Source: Anaerotruncus colihominis (GTDB lineage: Bacteria > Bacillota > Clostridia > Oscillospirales > Ruminococcaceae). Taken from it: DNA of 64,000 nucleotides. The position numbers and the translations under genes are program-made. The notes beneath the pieces are model-generated. The model made no database searches and was not told the origin of the DNA. It was given only the letters and a program-made list of their open reading frames with translations. Below, one piece after another: positions 17,108 through 26,327 of this stretch. Within the stretch, counting starts at the first letter, position 1; every line of letters starts with the position of its first letter. The stretch covers positions 1,922,001 to 1,986,000 of the forward strand of contig CP102255.1 in the NCBI GenBank assembly GCA_025146135.1, read 5' to 3'.

Positions 17108-17740
17108 TTAAACTCCCAAAAGGCGTTCTACTGCATCCGGCAGCTCTGAAGCATCTGAAACGACAATATCAGCCCCTGTGACTTCCGAAGGCGCAAGACC
17201 ATAACCGCAGCCGATCACTGGGATACTAACCGCACGTGCCGCCTCTATGTCAAAGTGCCGGTCCCCGACCATCACAGCAGCTTTGGGCCGGTAGGTTTCA
17301 AGGATTGATTTCAAAAGATGCTGCTTATCCCATCCCGGCCGGCTTTGCGGGATATCGTGGAACAGATCAAGCAAACCAATTGACTCAAGAAGCGGGCGTG
17401 AGTAATGCGCCATTGCATTCGAACAAAGTACAATCCGGCAGCCGCACGCCTGCAGCGCTTTTATGCTCTGTGCAATTCCAGGATAGGCGCGGGCATCGGT
17501 TGACATATGCGCCGCAAGCTCTTGCCGTACATAATTGTTAAAGATACCATAATCCTCCATATCGCCTGCCGAAATAATCTGGGCGTTGTCCAAGGTTGTA
17601 CCTCCAATCATGGTCAAAAGCACCTCATCCGACAAAACCGGCCGTCCCATTTTTGTCAGAGCCGTTCGATAAGCGGGCAGCAGGAACAGGTCTGAACGGC
17701 TCAGTGTTCCGTCCAAATCGAAGGCTATCAATTTTTCCAT
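17108..17740 (-). CDS. HAD-family phosphatase (phosphoglycolate phosphatase-like)
   Basis: 210 aa. The haloacid dehalogenase motifs appear in order: FDLDGTL (nucleophile Asp, residue 8), the Ser of LCSNA (about 106), a Lys in GWDKQH (about 140) and GDRHFD (about 160). A helical cap lies between motifs 1 and 2, as in the Gph subfamily. These enzymes remove phosphate from small phosphorylated metabolites; the substrate cannot be named. GGAGG is 9 bases before the ATG. Confidence 0.85.
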   Translation of the reverse strand: MEKLIAFDLDGTLSRSDLFLLPAYRTALTKMGRPVLSDEVLLTMIGGTTLDNAQIISAGDMEDYGIFNNYVRQELAAHMSTDARAYPGIAQSIKALQACGCRIVLCSNAMAHYSRPLLESIGLLDLFHDIPQSRPGWDKQHLLKSILETYRPKAAVMVGDRHFDIEAARAVSIPVIGCGYGLAPSEVTGADIVVSDASELPDAVERLLGV

Positions 17741-17825
17741 ATCGTAAATCCTCCAAACACCGCATTATTTTTTATAGATTTCGCTTTGCAAACTATAAAA
17801 ATTAGCCATCCGAGCCGTCCCCGGC

Positions 17826-17867
17826 GCGGGCAGTTTGATTAATATGCGCCTGCCCGCAGAGCGGGCA
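17826..17867 (+). promoter_or_regulatory. Overlapping, mutually exclusive hairpins in the 17741-18056 gap
   Basis: GCGGGCAG (17826-17833) can pair with CTGCCCGC (17850-17857), but the same middle segment can instead pair with GCGGGCA (17861-17867). This is the geometry of an attenuator, though no T-run follows. The rest of the 316-base gap shows only the extended -10 near 17979. Confidence 0.35.
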
Positions 17868-17975
17868 TATGCTGCAAAGCACTTGTAAAGCAACTGTTTT
17901 TAAGTATATCATACAACCATCAGGAATCATATTGTGCAACCTTTAAAAATTTTCCTTTGTTTTTTTCGGGAATAA

Positions 17976-17984
17976 TGGTATACT
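17976..17984 (+). promoter_or_regulatory. Extended -10 promoter before the DivIVA-like gene
   Basis: TGG-TATACT gives an extended -10 element; a clear -35 is missing. The start codon lies about 70 bases downstream. Confidence 0.45.
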
Positions 17985-18056
17985 TATAGTACATATAAAC
18001 CACCAGGCCACAGCGTCTGTAACGGGCGAATTCAACGGTCGAAAGGATGCCTCGAA

Positions 18057-18833
18057 ATGGAAGAAAACGGGTTCAAGACAGCCGCGTTTGGCGGATTTGA
18101 TAAAAAATCCGTGCTTAGCTACATAGATACGTTAAATGAAAAAATGAATGCAGCCGAAGCCGACTATGAGAACAGGCTTGCGGAATACAGCCGTGCGCAG
18201 GAGTCACAGGTTGCACATATCAAAAGGCTGGAGGCACAGCTTGCCGAACAGGACGGTAAATTGACTGCTGTAGCCGAGCAGCTTGAAAAAGAACGCGAAG
18301 TAGCTCGGCAGGCTCAGACTATGATCACCGACCTTGACGCGCAAAATCAGGATTTGAAAAAGCAGCTTTCCGACAGTGAACGGGAATTACAAATTCAAAT
18401 TGAACGCAGCCGCCAACTCCAATTTAAGGTGGAAAGCCTTGATTACAAAAGTAAAAAGTATGATGAAGTTTCCGGCCAGATTGGGGATGCGATGATTGAA
18501 GCCAGGCGCAATGCCGATCAAATCATATCCGAGGCGCGTACAAGCGCGGCCCAGATTGTTGCGGAAGCGCGCCATCAGATGCAGGGCTTTCATTCCGAGC
18601 TTTCCAGCTTCAAGGGCGATGCCTCGCGCCTGCGCAAATCGATCGAAGAAATTCTGTTCGTATTGAACGATCGTGTCGATGTTATGCAGGAGATTGTGCG
18701 TCAAGTGGAGAAGCGTTTCGACACGGATGCCATTCGTCTCGATTATACGACAGATGAGAGCGAGCCGTTTACCCTGCCTGACGACGAAGCCGGATATCTT
18801 GGAGGTCAGACGGATGAAAACGTGGCAAATTGA
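18057..18833 (+). CDS. DivIVA-like coiled-coil protein
   Basis: 258 aa. The N-terminus (FKTAAFGGFDKKSVLSYIDT) resembles the short membrane-curvature-binding head of DivIVA-type proteins. Residues from about 25 to 125 are a heptad-rich coiled coil, followed by a second helical part with A-rich repeats (QIISEARTSAAQIVAEAR) and an acidic tail. Such proteins are cytoplasmic scaffolds of poles and division sites. AAAGGA lies 11 bases before the ATG. The last 20 bases overlap the next gene, so the two are co-translated. The exact partner or process is unknown; assignment as DivIVA-like rests on the head and the coiled coil. Confidence 0.65.
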   Translation: MEENGFKTAAFGGFDKKSVLSYIDTLNEKMNAAEADYENRLAEYSRAQESQVAHIKRLEAQLAEQDGKLTAVAEQLEKEREVARQAQTMITDLDAQNQDLKKQLSDSERELQIQIERSRQLQFKVESLDYKSKKYDEVSGQIGDAMIEARRNADQIISEARTSAAQIVAEARHQMQGFHSELSSFKGDASRLRKSIEEILFVLNDRVDVMQEIVRQVEKRFDTDAIRLDYTTDESEPFTLPDDEAGYLGGQTDENVAN

Positions 18834-19377
18834 TGCAAAAGACTTAAGGCGGCATGCGCCTATGCTTCGGGCAGGCGATCATGTGCTGCTTTCCGGGGAA
18901 ATTTACACAGCGCGCGACGCAGCGCATAAACGTATGATGGCGTCTCTGAATGCAGGAAAAGCTCTCCCGTTCCCCTTGGAGGGTGCTTGCATCTATTTTG
19001 CCGGTCCAACCCCCGCGCCGGCCGGTATGGCAATCGGATCCTGCGGGCCGACCACATCAGGCCGTATGGACCCCTATACCCCGACTCTTATGGATTGCGG
19101 TTTGGTCGCGACCATCGGTAAGGGGGCGCGCAGTCAGGCCGTATGCGAATCTATTGTGCGCAATCAGGGCGTTTACTTTTGTTCGATCGGCGGCGCGGGG
19201 GCGCTTGCCGCACAGTGTATCAAACGCTGCGAGGTCATTGCTTATAATGATCTGGGATGTGAATCGATTAAAAAGCTGACCGTTTCGGACTTTCCCCTGA
19301 TTGTTGCAGTCGATTGCATGGGCACAGATTTATTCGTATTAGGCCGTGCGCAATACGCACAGATGCAAGCGGTATAA
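18814..19377 (+). CDS. Class I fumarate hydratase beta-subunit family protein
   Basis: 187 aa, the size of the separate beta (C-terminal) subunit of two-subunit [4Fe-4S] fumarase/tartrate dehydratase enzymes. Family features are LLSGEIYTARDAAHKRM (about residue 25), YFAGPTPAPAG and GSCGPTTSGRMD (about 70-88), and IGKGARS. Together with an alpha subunit it hydrates fumarate to malate. No alpha-subunit gene lies next to it: the upstream gene, overlapping by 20 bases, is a DivIVA-like coiled-coil protein, and a terminator follows. GGAGG is 9 bases before the ATG. Either the alpha subunit is encoded elsewhere or this protein acts alone. Confidence 0.87.
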   Translation: MKTWQIDAKDLRRHAPMLRAGDHVLLSGEIYTARDAAHKRMMASLNAGKALPFPLEGACIYFAGPTPAPAGMAIGSCGPTTSGRMDPYTPTLMDCGLVATIGKGARSQAVCESIVRNQGVYFCSIGGAGALAAQCIKRCEVIAYNDLGCESIKKLTVSDFPLIVAVDCMGTDLFVLGRAQYAQMQAV

Positions 19378-19378
19378 T

Positions 19379-19419
19379 GATGAAGGCCGTCCCCTTTTTT
19401 TGAGGGGACGGCCTTCATC
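19379..19419. terminator. Strong hairpin terminator after the fumarase-beta gene
   Basis: A 17-bp perfect stem (GATGAAGGCCGTCCCCT and complement) with a T-rich loop, between convergent genes. The tail is not T-rich, so efficiency is uncertain. Confidence 0.65.
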
Positions 19420-19439
19420 TTAGGTCAATGCCAATATTT

Positions 19440-19652
19440 TTATTCATCGACTCCGACCATTACAGAAGTCGCTTTGATAACAGCATAGGCGGTTTTTCCA
19501 ACCGTAAGTCCAAGCTCTTTAATCGCGTTCATGGAAATGGTAGAACTAATTATATTTCCACCGCCAATATCGATCTTGACAATTCCATTGACTGCACCCT
19601 CCTGGATATCGATAATGGTTCCTTTTAGCTGATTTCGCGCGCTGAGTTTCAT
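19440..19652 (-). CDS. TOBE/Mop-domain molybdate-binding protein
   Basis: 70 aa. The sequence MKLSARNQLKGTIIDIQEG and the central ISSTIS and AYAVIKATSVMVGV match the single-TOBE-domain molbindin (Mop) family, which binds molybdate or tungstate as a small oligomer in the cytoplasm. AAAGGAG lies 8 bases before the ATG. No molybdate transporter or cofactor gene lies nearby, so it probably acts as a storage or buffering protein. Confidence 0.88.
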   Translation of the reverse strand: MKLSARNQLKGTIIDIQEGAVNGIVKIDIGGGNIISSTISMNAIKELGLTVGKTAYAVIKATSVMVGVDE

Positions 19653-19786
19653 CTTAGCAGCTCCTTTTAAACAAAAATAGTATACGATTATTGTATCACG
19701 TACCGAAAAAAATATCTATAAGGTTCTTCCAACAGCCAGAAAAGGTTCATATTGTATCTGTTTATTGAAACAATTTGACGTATAAC

Positions 19787-20515
19787 CTAATGGTCGTCAA
19801 CATGCAAGCCGGCACGGCGCGCCATTTCATCCGCAAGGAATGCATCGCGTAACAATTCTTTATAGTCAAACGGCGGTATTTTTCCTTCAAGCTCCGCCAG
19901 CGGCACAGCGATTTCCTCAAATGAACCGAGCAAATCGATAAAGGCAGATCTGCCGACACCGAACGATGCGGCCAACGCCTCCATGTCTTTGATGCTGCAC
20001 ATCAGCTTTGATGCAAGCGCCCGGCAAATAATACGCATGGCCTGTCCACGTCCCGAAGGTCCCACATACCGACACTCTGGCGCAAAACATCTGATCAATG
20101 ACTGAACTGCTGAAAAACTTTCCCCGTTTCCTCCTACGAACATCGAAAACGGTTCTGTCAATCCGTTGCGGCCAAAGATACCGCAATCAAGATAAGAAAC
20201 GTCGAACCGGCGCATTCTATTTGCTATGGAATGCGCCAAGGCAGGCGATGTGTCCGTCAAATCTATTATAATCTGGCCAGTATGCAGAAACGATGAAACA
20301 GCATTACAAAGCGCCGTCAACTCCGCAGGAGCGGCGAGCGCGATCACAATACGCTCACACTGATCGAATAGTTCTGCTGCTGTATCGCACCGAACAATTG
20401 TACCGCATCGCCTGCCGTCCGGGTCATATGTACAAATATCATGCGCTGTTTTCGCAAGCAGATGCCCTGCAATGATACAGCCGGCCGCATCAAGGCCAAC
20501 GACCCCAATCTTCAT
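19787..20515 (-). CDS. Degenerate NAD(P)-binding protein of the 3-hydroxyisobutyrate dehydrogenase type
   Basis: 242 aa, shorter than the roughly 290 aa of active enzymes. The layout of beta-hydroxyacid dehydrogenases is visible: an N-terminal Rossmann strand, DLTDTSP, YLDCGIFGRNG and SMFVGGNGE, then a helical C-terminal domain. Key positions have changed: the dinucleotide motif reads GLDAAG rather than GLGxMG, and the catalytic Lys of the GxGxxxK segment is Arg (GRGQAMR). It may have a new function or be decaying. It stands alone, divergent from the DUF2089 gene, and no substrate can be suggested. Confidence 0.65.
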   Translation of the reverse strand: MKIGVVGLDAAGCIIAGHLLAKTAHDICTYDPDGRRCGTIVRCDTAAELFDQCERIVIALAAPAELTALCNAVSSFLHTGQIIIDLTDTSPALAHSIANRMRRFDVSYLDCGIFGRNGLTEPFSMFVGGNGESFSAVQSLIRCFAPECRYVGPSGRGQAMRIICRALASKLMCSIKDMEALAASFGVGRSAFIDLLGSFEEIAVPLAELEGKIPPFDYKELLRDAFLADEMARRAGLHVDDH

Positions 20516-20639
20516 ACTTCGCTCCCCCTGTCTCCCTTGAATGATTATAACAGGTCTACGGCTGCAATTCCAGAGTAAATCTATTTTCAGAGCAATGATA
20601 TCTCGACTATAATCAAATATATTAAATTATAATTCACTA

Positions 20640-20668
20640 TTGACTTTAATAATATTTAAGTATATAAT
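20640..20668 (+). promoter_or_regulatory. Strong promoter of the DUF2089 operon
   Basis: TTGACT-N17-TATAAT in an AT-rich stretch, about 26 bases before the start codon, giving a very short leader. Confidence 0.75.
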
Positions 20669-20693
20669 AAATATTATTAAAGAAGGTGTTGAA

Positions 20694-20990
20694 ATGGCGA
20701 TTGAAATCATGCCCGAGTGGTTGGCTAATCTTGATCATGAAGACCTTGTATTTATTAAAAAATTTTTGCTGGCGTCCGGTTCGCTCAAGGAAATTGCCAA
20801 GCAGTATGGCGTCACTTATCCGACGGTACGGCTGCGTCTTGATAAATTAATTCAAAAAATTAAAATCAGTGAGGATGCAGAAAACGAACCGTATATCGCC
20901 CTGATTAAACGTTTGGCAGTCAACGATAAACTTGATTTTGATACAGCAAAAATTTTGATTCATGAATATAAGAAAATCCCAAAGGAGTGA
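20694..20990 (+). CDS. DUF2089-family small DNA-binding-like protein
   Basis: 98 aa. The PEWLANLDHEDLVFIKKF opening, SLKEIAKQYGVTYPTVRLRL (a helix-turn-helix, about residues 34-53) and DKLIQKI match the DUF2089 family, thought to be transcription regulators. AGAAGGTG is 6 bases before the ATG at 20694, which is preferred over upstream starts. It is followed after 5 bases by a small membrane protein, a common arrangement in Firmicutes in which the regulator may control the membrane protein. Confidence 0.82.
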   Translation: MAIEIMPEWLANLDHEDLVFIKKFLLASGSLKEIAKQYGVTYPTVRLRLDKLIQKIKISEDAENEPYIALIKRLAVNDKLDFDTAKILIHEYKKIPKE

Positions 20991-20995
20991 ATACC

Positions 20996-21325
20996 ATGGC
21001 AATCGCCACCTTTATTTTGATCATCCCCCTCATTGCCGTTCTGGTTGTTTGTATCGGGGCGATCCTGCTTCAAATTTATCTTTCCAAAAAAGAAAACCGA
21101 TTGTTAGGATTGATTCTGCCCTTACTGACGCTCCTCAATTCCCTGCTGGCAATTCTGAGCCTTTCAAAATCGTATTCTTATAGCGGACCTTTTTGGGCTG
21201 CCATCCAAACATTTCTTATTATGAATATCCCTACGGCGATCCTTATTTCCATATATTTTTTATGTCAGCATAAACAAAATCGTAAAAAACTGCTGGAAAA
21301 GATGAATATACAGGATTTGGAGTAG
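20996..21325 (+). CDS. Small three-span membrane protein
   Basis: 109 aa. Hydrophobic segments at about residues 4-25, 38-57 and 68-90 with a short basic C-terminal tail. No known family was recognised. AAAGGAG lies 8 bases before the ATG at 20996; a GTG at 20987 lies inside the ribosome site and is rejected. It is co-transcribed with the DUF2089 regulator and followed by a terminator. Confidence 0.75.
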   Translation: MAIATFILIIPLIAVLVVCIGAILLQIYLSKKENRLLGLILPLLTLLNSLLAILSLSKSYSYSGPFWAAIQTFLIMNIPTAILISIYFLCQHKQNRKKLLEKMNIQDLE

Positions 21326-21346
21326 ATCTATATCAGTATAAATTGA

Positions 21347-21378
21347 AATAATCGCCGGCAAATGCCGGCGATTATTTT
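21347..21378. terminator. Bidirectional terminator before guaB
   Basis: AATAATCGCCGGCA and its complement with a 2-base loop, A-rich on the left and T-rich on the right, between convergent genes. Confidence 0.9.
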
Positions 21379-21394
21379 TGTATCATTCGGTCGA

Positions 21395-22888
<1,494 letters not shown>

Positions 22889-22928
22889 TCACAGCCAACT
22901 GTTCACTTGTCAGGTGTATATTTTTATT

Positions 22929-22957
22929 ATCATATCACTAAATACGCCTGTGATCAA
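22929..22957 (-). promoter_or_regulatory. guaB promoter
   Basis: Minus strand TTGATC-N17-TATGAT, about 61 bases before the guaB start. The 22868-23190 gap otherwise holds only the divergent promoter at 23007. Confidence 0.6.
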
Positions 22958-23006
22958 GAGATTTTTGTCTTAAATTTCCGTAAGTCGAAAACAGTCAAGA
23001 TGCTGC

Positions 23007-23035
23007 TTGACCGCTTGTGAAACACATGGTACAAT
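23007..23035 (+). promoter_or_regulatory. Promoter of the serine-rich lipoprotein gene
   Basis: TTGACC-N17-TACAAT, with about 150 bases of leader before the start codon. Confidence 0.6.
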
Positions 23036-23190
23036 AACCGCAAAGCACTGTGCCGGATTCTGCCAACTGGTCCTCCGCATACAAGATCAGCAGTTTTGAC
23101 GGACAATTGGGACATGCCGCTTCACAGATATGATATCATGTCTTTAAATTAAACGACGGTTTGCCGTTATACCATGGGGGTATTATTCTG

Positions 23191-23919
23191 ATGAGAAAAT
23201 TTCTCTGCGGCGCGCTGTGCGCCGGTTTATTTACTTGCGCCATCTGGATGACTGGCTGTGAGGCGCGCAGTGCGGCCAATATGCAGCCCTCCTCTGAATC
23301 GGCTTCTCAAAGCGAGCCTTCTTCTTCTGAAGAACTGGCGGCTTCCTCCCTTCCTTCTTCATCCGAATCGCCGTCAAGTGAGCCTGAGGAAGAATATCCG
23401 CTTCCCGAATTTAGCGAGACGGATCAAAAGGTTCTGGAAACCGATCTGATCCAATTCATCAGTTTTTTTGGTACGGAAGGCACAGCAACCGCATCAGAGC
23501 TTGATTCGCAGGATGTGCTGTTTTTCTGCCTTGTTGAAGCGTTCCGACAAAAAGATATGCTGGGTTACTATTTCGAACAGAATGACAGCGGCGAATATCT
23601 GATTCCATCCTCTATCGTCGCGCAGCAAGCAAAAAATCTGTTTGGACTTGATGGGTTTGCTCCAACAGATTCCACACGTTATGATGCTGACAATGACGCT
23701 TATCGTTATTCTGTCGGTCATGATGCCGGCAGTTATAATTATGCGTTAGCAGATCCAAAAGGCACGCCTGACGGCGGAATCGCCTATGAAATCGATTTTT
23801 TTGCACCTGAAGATCTCAATTTTGAGCAGCCGCCGCTTTATACTCTGCGCCTGTCTTTTTCAATGGCCCGGATCAATGGAATGCCCTATCTGCAATTTAT
23901 TTCCAAAGAAACGATTTGA
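23191..23919 (+). CDS. Serine-rich lipoprotein of unknown function
   Basis: 242 aa. A lipoprotein signal peptide with lipobox WMTGC (Cys about residue 23) is followed by a low-complexity Ser/Glu/Pro linker of about 45 residues and a globular domain of roughly 165 residues. No family was recognised. The ATG at 23191 follows GGGGG by about 10 bases; an upstream TTG would place charged residues ahead of the signal peptide and is rejected. The protein is expected on the outer face of the membrane. Its stop codon lies inside the shared terminator palindrome. Confidence 0.8.
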   Translation: MRKFLCGALCAGLFTCAIWMTGCEARSAANMQPSSESASQSEPSSSEELAASSLPSSSESPSSEPEEEYPLPEFSETDQKVLETDLIQFISFFGTEGTATASELDSQDVLFFCLVEAFRQKDMLGYYFEQNDSGEYLIPSSIVAQQAKNLFGLDGFAPTDSTRYDADNDAYRYSVGHDAGSYNYALADPKGTPDGGIAYEIDFFAPEDLNFEQPPLYTLRLSFSMARINGMPYLQFISKETI

Positions 23920-23963
23920 TATAAAAAGGCATCCCCGCGAGGGGATGCCTTTTTATATCAAAT
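23914..23963. terminator. Bidirectional terminator containing both stop codons
   Basis: A perfect 23-bp stem (beginning ATTTGATATAAAAAGGC) with loop GCGA. The TGA of the lipoprotein gene (23917-23919) and the TAA of the convergent DUF3810 gene (23953-23955) both lie within the arms. Confidence 0.92.
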
Positions 23964-25089
23964 TATGGCGGCTTCTGTAATCGGCCAGCAGCAGGTCGAC
24001 CATGCGTCCGTAACTTTTGACGCCGTCACTCTGATGATTCATAACCAGATAAGCATTGTTTACTGCATCAGATACTTCAGCTACCGGTCCTTCAAATTGC
24101 GCCCAATATGCATTATTATCAGCGAAATCCCGCCGCACACCATCGGAAAATGTTGATGCCACATCGCGGTACAACGCCTGATCCGTCTCATACAGCCGAT
24201 TGCTTGCATGAATCAGAGCCAACATAACGCCGCTATACTGAAATTCTATCGAATCACTGTTAATGCAGGCGAGATAACCGATAAAATTCGCCTCATCCTC
24301 ACGCATAAAACCGCGTGTATGCGCCAACTCGTGGCACATCGTCGCTGGGATAGAATAATCCGGCGCATCTTTATTGATGTTAGCCTCAAATGTAAACAAC
24401 GTAAATTCGCCCGTCAGCTGCATATGCGACATAAAGCGCGAATTTATCACCGGCTTTGGTATGATTGCATAGTTTGGAAAAACCGCATATTCCTGTGCGA
24501 GCATTCCAAAGGCATCGCGCGCTTTGTGAGCCGTATCAGAAAAGTCAGAACCCAGACGCATCACACCCGATGCATCCTCTCCAACATCCAGCCGCAATTC
24601 ATTCGCGCGCGCGGACAGCTCAAGGCAAAGGGCCGCCAATTCCTGTGCGGATGAATCACGGATTTGCAGACCGCTTGTCTGTGCAAATTCCAAACGATGG
24701 TAATTCAGTCCACAGGTCGTAACAAATATGAAAAAAATGACGCATACGGCTTTCGGCAGCAGTATCAGCAGGCGCTTCCATGCGACGCGCACCGGCGCGG
24801 GACGGTGCAGCAATGCAAGCGGCAGACACACCATCCCATATAACAGCAACAGCGCAACAGCAGCCAGCAGCGCCAGCAACCCAATTTCAAACAGTGAAAA
24901 TGGAAAAAGAGAAGTCAACGCGCCGATTGAACCGGCCATCAATGGATAAATGATTCTGGAATAAACCTGTTCCGTAACCGCAGGAAAACTGTGTGCAAGC
25001 CAGATCAATAAAAGTCCTGCGGGCAGCAGAAACAATGTCCACCAACGCCGTATCCATAAACCGATGCGCAGCTTTACCGCGGCTCTCAT
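23953..25089 (-). CDS. DUF3810-family membrane metallopeptidase-like protein
   Basis: 378 aa. Three N-terminal hydrophobic segments (about residues 15-33, 50-90 and 105-125) are followed by a domain with the zincin motif HELAH (about residue 250) and a downstream EDEANF, which may supply the third zinc ligand. This is the DUF3810 layout. Function is untested, but a membrane-bound zinc peptidase facing the outside is likely. GGAGGGGGAG lies just before the ATG. Confidence 0.82.
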   Translation of the reverse strand: MRAAVKLRIGLWIRRWWTLFLLPAGLLLIWLAHSFPAVTEQVYSRIIYPLMAGSIGALTSLFPFSLFEIGLLALLAAVALLLLYGMVCLPLALLHRPAPVRVAWKRLLILLPKAVCVIFFIFVTTCGLNYHRLEFAQTSGLQIRDSSAQELAALCLELSARANELRLDVGEDASGVMRLGSDFSDTAHKARDAFGMLAQEYAVFPNYAIIPKPVINSRFMSHMQLTGEFTLFTFEANINKDAPDYSIPATMCHELAHTRGFMREDEANFIGYLACINSDSIEFQYSGVMLALIHASNRLYETDQALYRDVASTFSDGVRRDFADNNAYWAQFEGPVAEVSDAVNNAYLVMNHQSDGVKSYGRMVDLLLADYRSRHNLI

Positions 25090-25131
25090 CTCCCCCTCCG
25101 GCGAGATGTTTTTAACAGCGTTCCCATGCGG

Positions 25132-26097
25132 CTATACCAATGCGGCGCAGTCGGCTTCGGTCAACGTCAGATCAGAATCCGACATGCTGTCCTCCAGCTG
25201 CTCCACTGTAGAACAACCAATGATCGCACACCCCGGTACGCGGTTTGAGGTGATATATGCAAGGCTGACCGCAGCGGGCGACTTTCCGGTCTTTTCACAC
25301 AAGGCGCGGATATGTTCAAGTCTGCGCCGATTTTCCGGACAATCGTACCGTTCCATGTATTTTTGTTTCAGAGGCTCGCCCGCAATCAGTTTTGAAAAGT
25401 AGCCGTTTGCCTGTGGAGAAAATGCCATCACTGGCAAGCCGTTTTTTATGTATCCGGCATACTCTGTTTCATTCATCGATACAATGGTTGGGTCAGGCCA
25501 GGCATTTGGTTTCACATAGGCGGCACACCACTGGATTTGTGAAATAGCAAAAGGCGTCTTACCATGTGCACGCGCATAAGCATTGGCTTCGTCAATTCGG
25601 GCGCATGTCCAGTTAGACGCGCCAATCGCCCTGATTTTTCCTGCCTTTACATGCTCATCCAAAGCATCCATAATTTCCGAAACAGGCTTTTCAGGGTCGT
25701 CTCTATGCAAAAAATAAATATCTACATAATCAACGCCGAGTGCTTTCAGCGACATCTCCAAGTCATCGGCAATGCATTCAGGATTCACACGCCGTTTTGA
25801 AATATCCTCTATCACAGGATGGGCGCCTTTTGTTACAAGGATCACCTGATCGCGATTTCTCCGGGTACGCAGCCACTCCCCCACAATCGGTTCGCTGTGC
25901 GCAAATTCGGCGTCAAATGGCCGCGCACGGCCATAAAGGCGCGCTGTATCGATCACATTACCTCCAAGCTCCAGATATCGATCCATCAGCGCAAATGCAC
26001 GCTCTTTTGGAATCGTTACACCAAAATGATCAGCTCCCTTAGCGATTTTCGACAATTTAAGTGTACAGCCTGTCGACTTTACATCCATAAATTTCAT
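25132..26097 (-). CDS. Aldo/keto reductase
   Basis: 321 aa TIM barrel. Family landmarks are NVIDTARLYGRA (catalytic Asp and Tyr), the Lys in LVTKGAH, and DYVDIYFLHRDDP with the catalytic His. The enzyme reduces an aldehyde or ketone with NADPH; substrate unknown. AAGGAGG is 8 bases before the ATG at 26097, and the longer upstream frame is not needed. It is 42 bases upstream of the DUF3810 gene in the same direction. Confidence 0.88.
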   Translation of the reverse strand: MKFMDVKSTGCTLKLSKIAKGADHFGVTIPKERAFALMDRYLELGGNVIDTARLYGRARPFDAEFAHSEPIVGEWLRTRRNRDQVILVTKGAHPVIEDISKRRVNPECIADDLEMSLKALGVDYVDIYFLHRDDPEKPVSEIMDALDEHVKAGKIRAIGASNWTCARIDEANAYARAHGKTPFAISQIQWCAAYVKPNAWPDPTIVSMNETEYAGYIKNGLPVMAFSPQANGYFSKLIAGEPLKQKYMERYDCPENRRRLEHIRALCEKTGKSPAAVSLAYITSNRVPGCAIIGCSTVEQLEDSMSDSDLTLTEADCAALV

Positions 26098-26265
26098 AAT
26101 ACATCCCTCCTTACCATTTTCTGCACGGCCTGCGGACAAGCCGCCCGCCGGAGCTGCCGTATCTGTCATTTATTATAATATTTTCTTTTATTTTTTACAA
26201 CCTGTTCCCCACTTTCCAGCACTGGAAAAGTCAGGGTTCCAAAAATTTCTTGTTCGTTTACAGCG

Positions 26266-26293
26266 TTGCATTTGTCATAGAACATGGTATCAT
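26266..26293 (+). promoter_or_regulatory. Promoter of the endonuclease/phosphatase-family gene
   Basis: TTGCAT-N16-TATCAT, about 35 bases before the start codon. Confidence 0.45.
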
Positions 26294-26327
26294 AAAAGCA
26301 AGATCATTTTTTAAAGGGGATGCCAAT

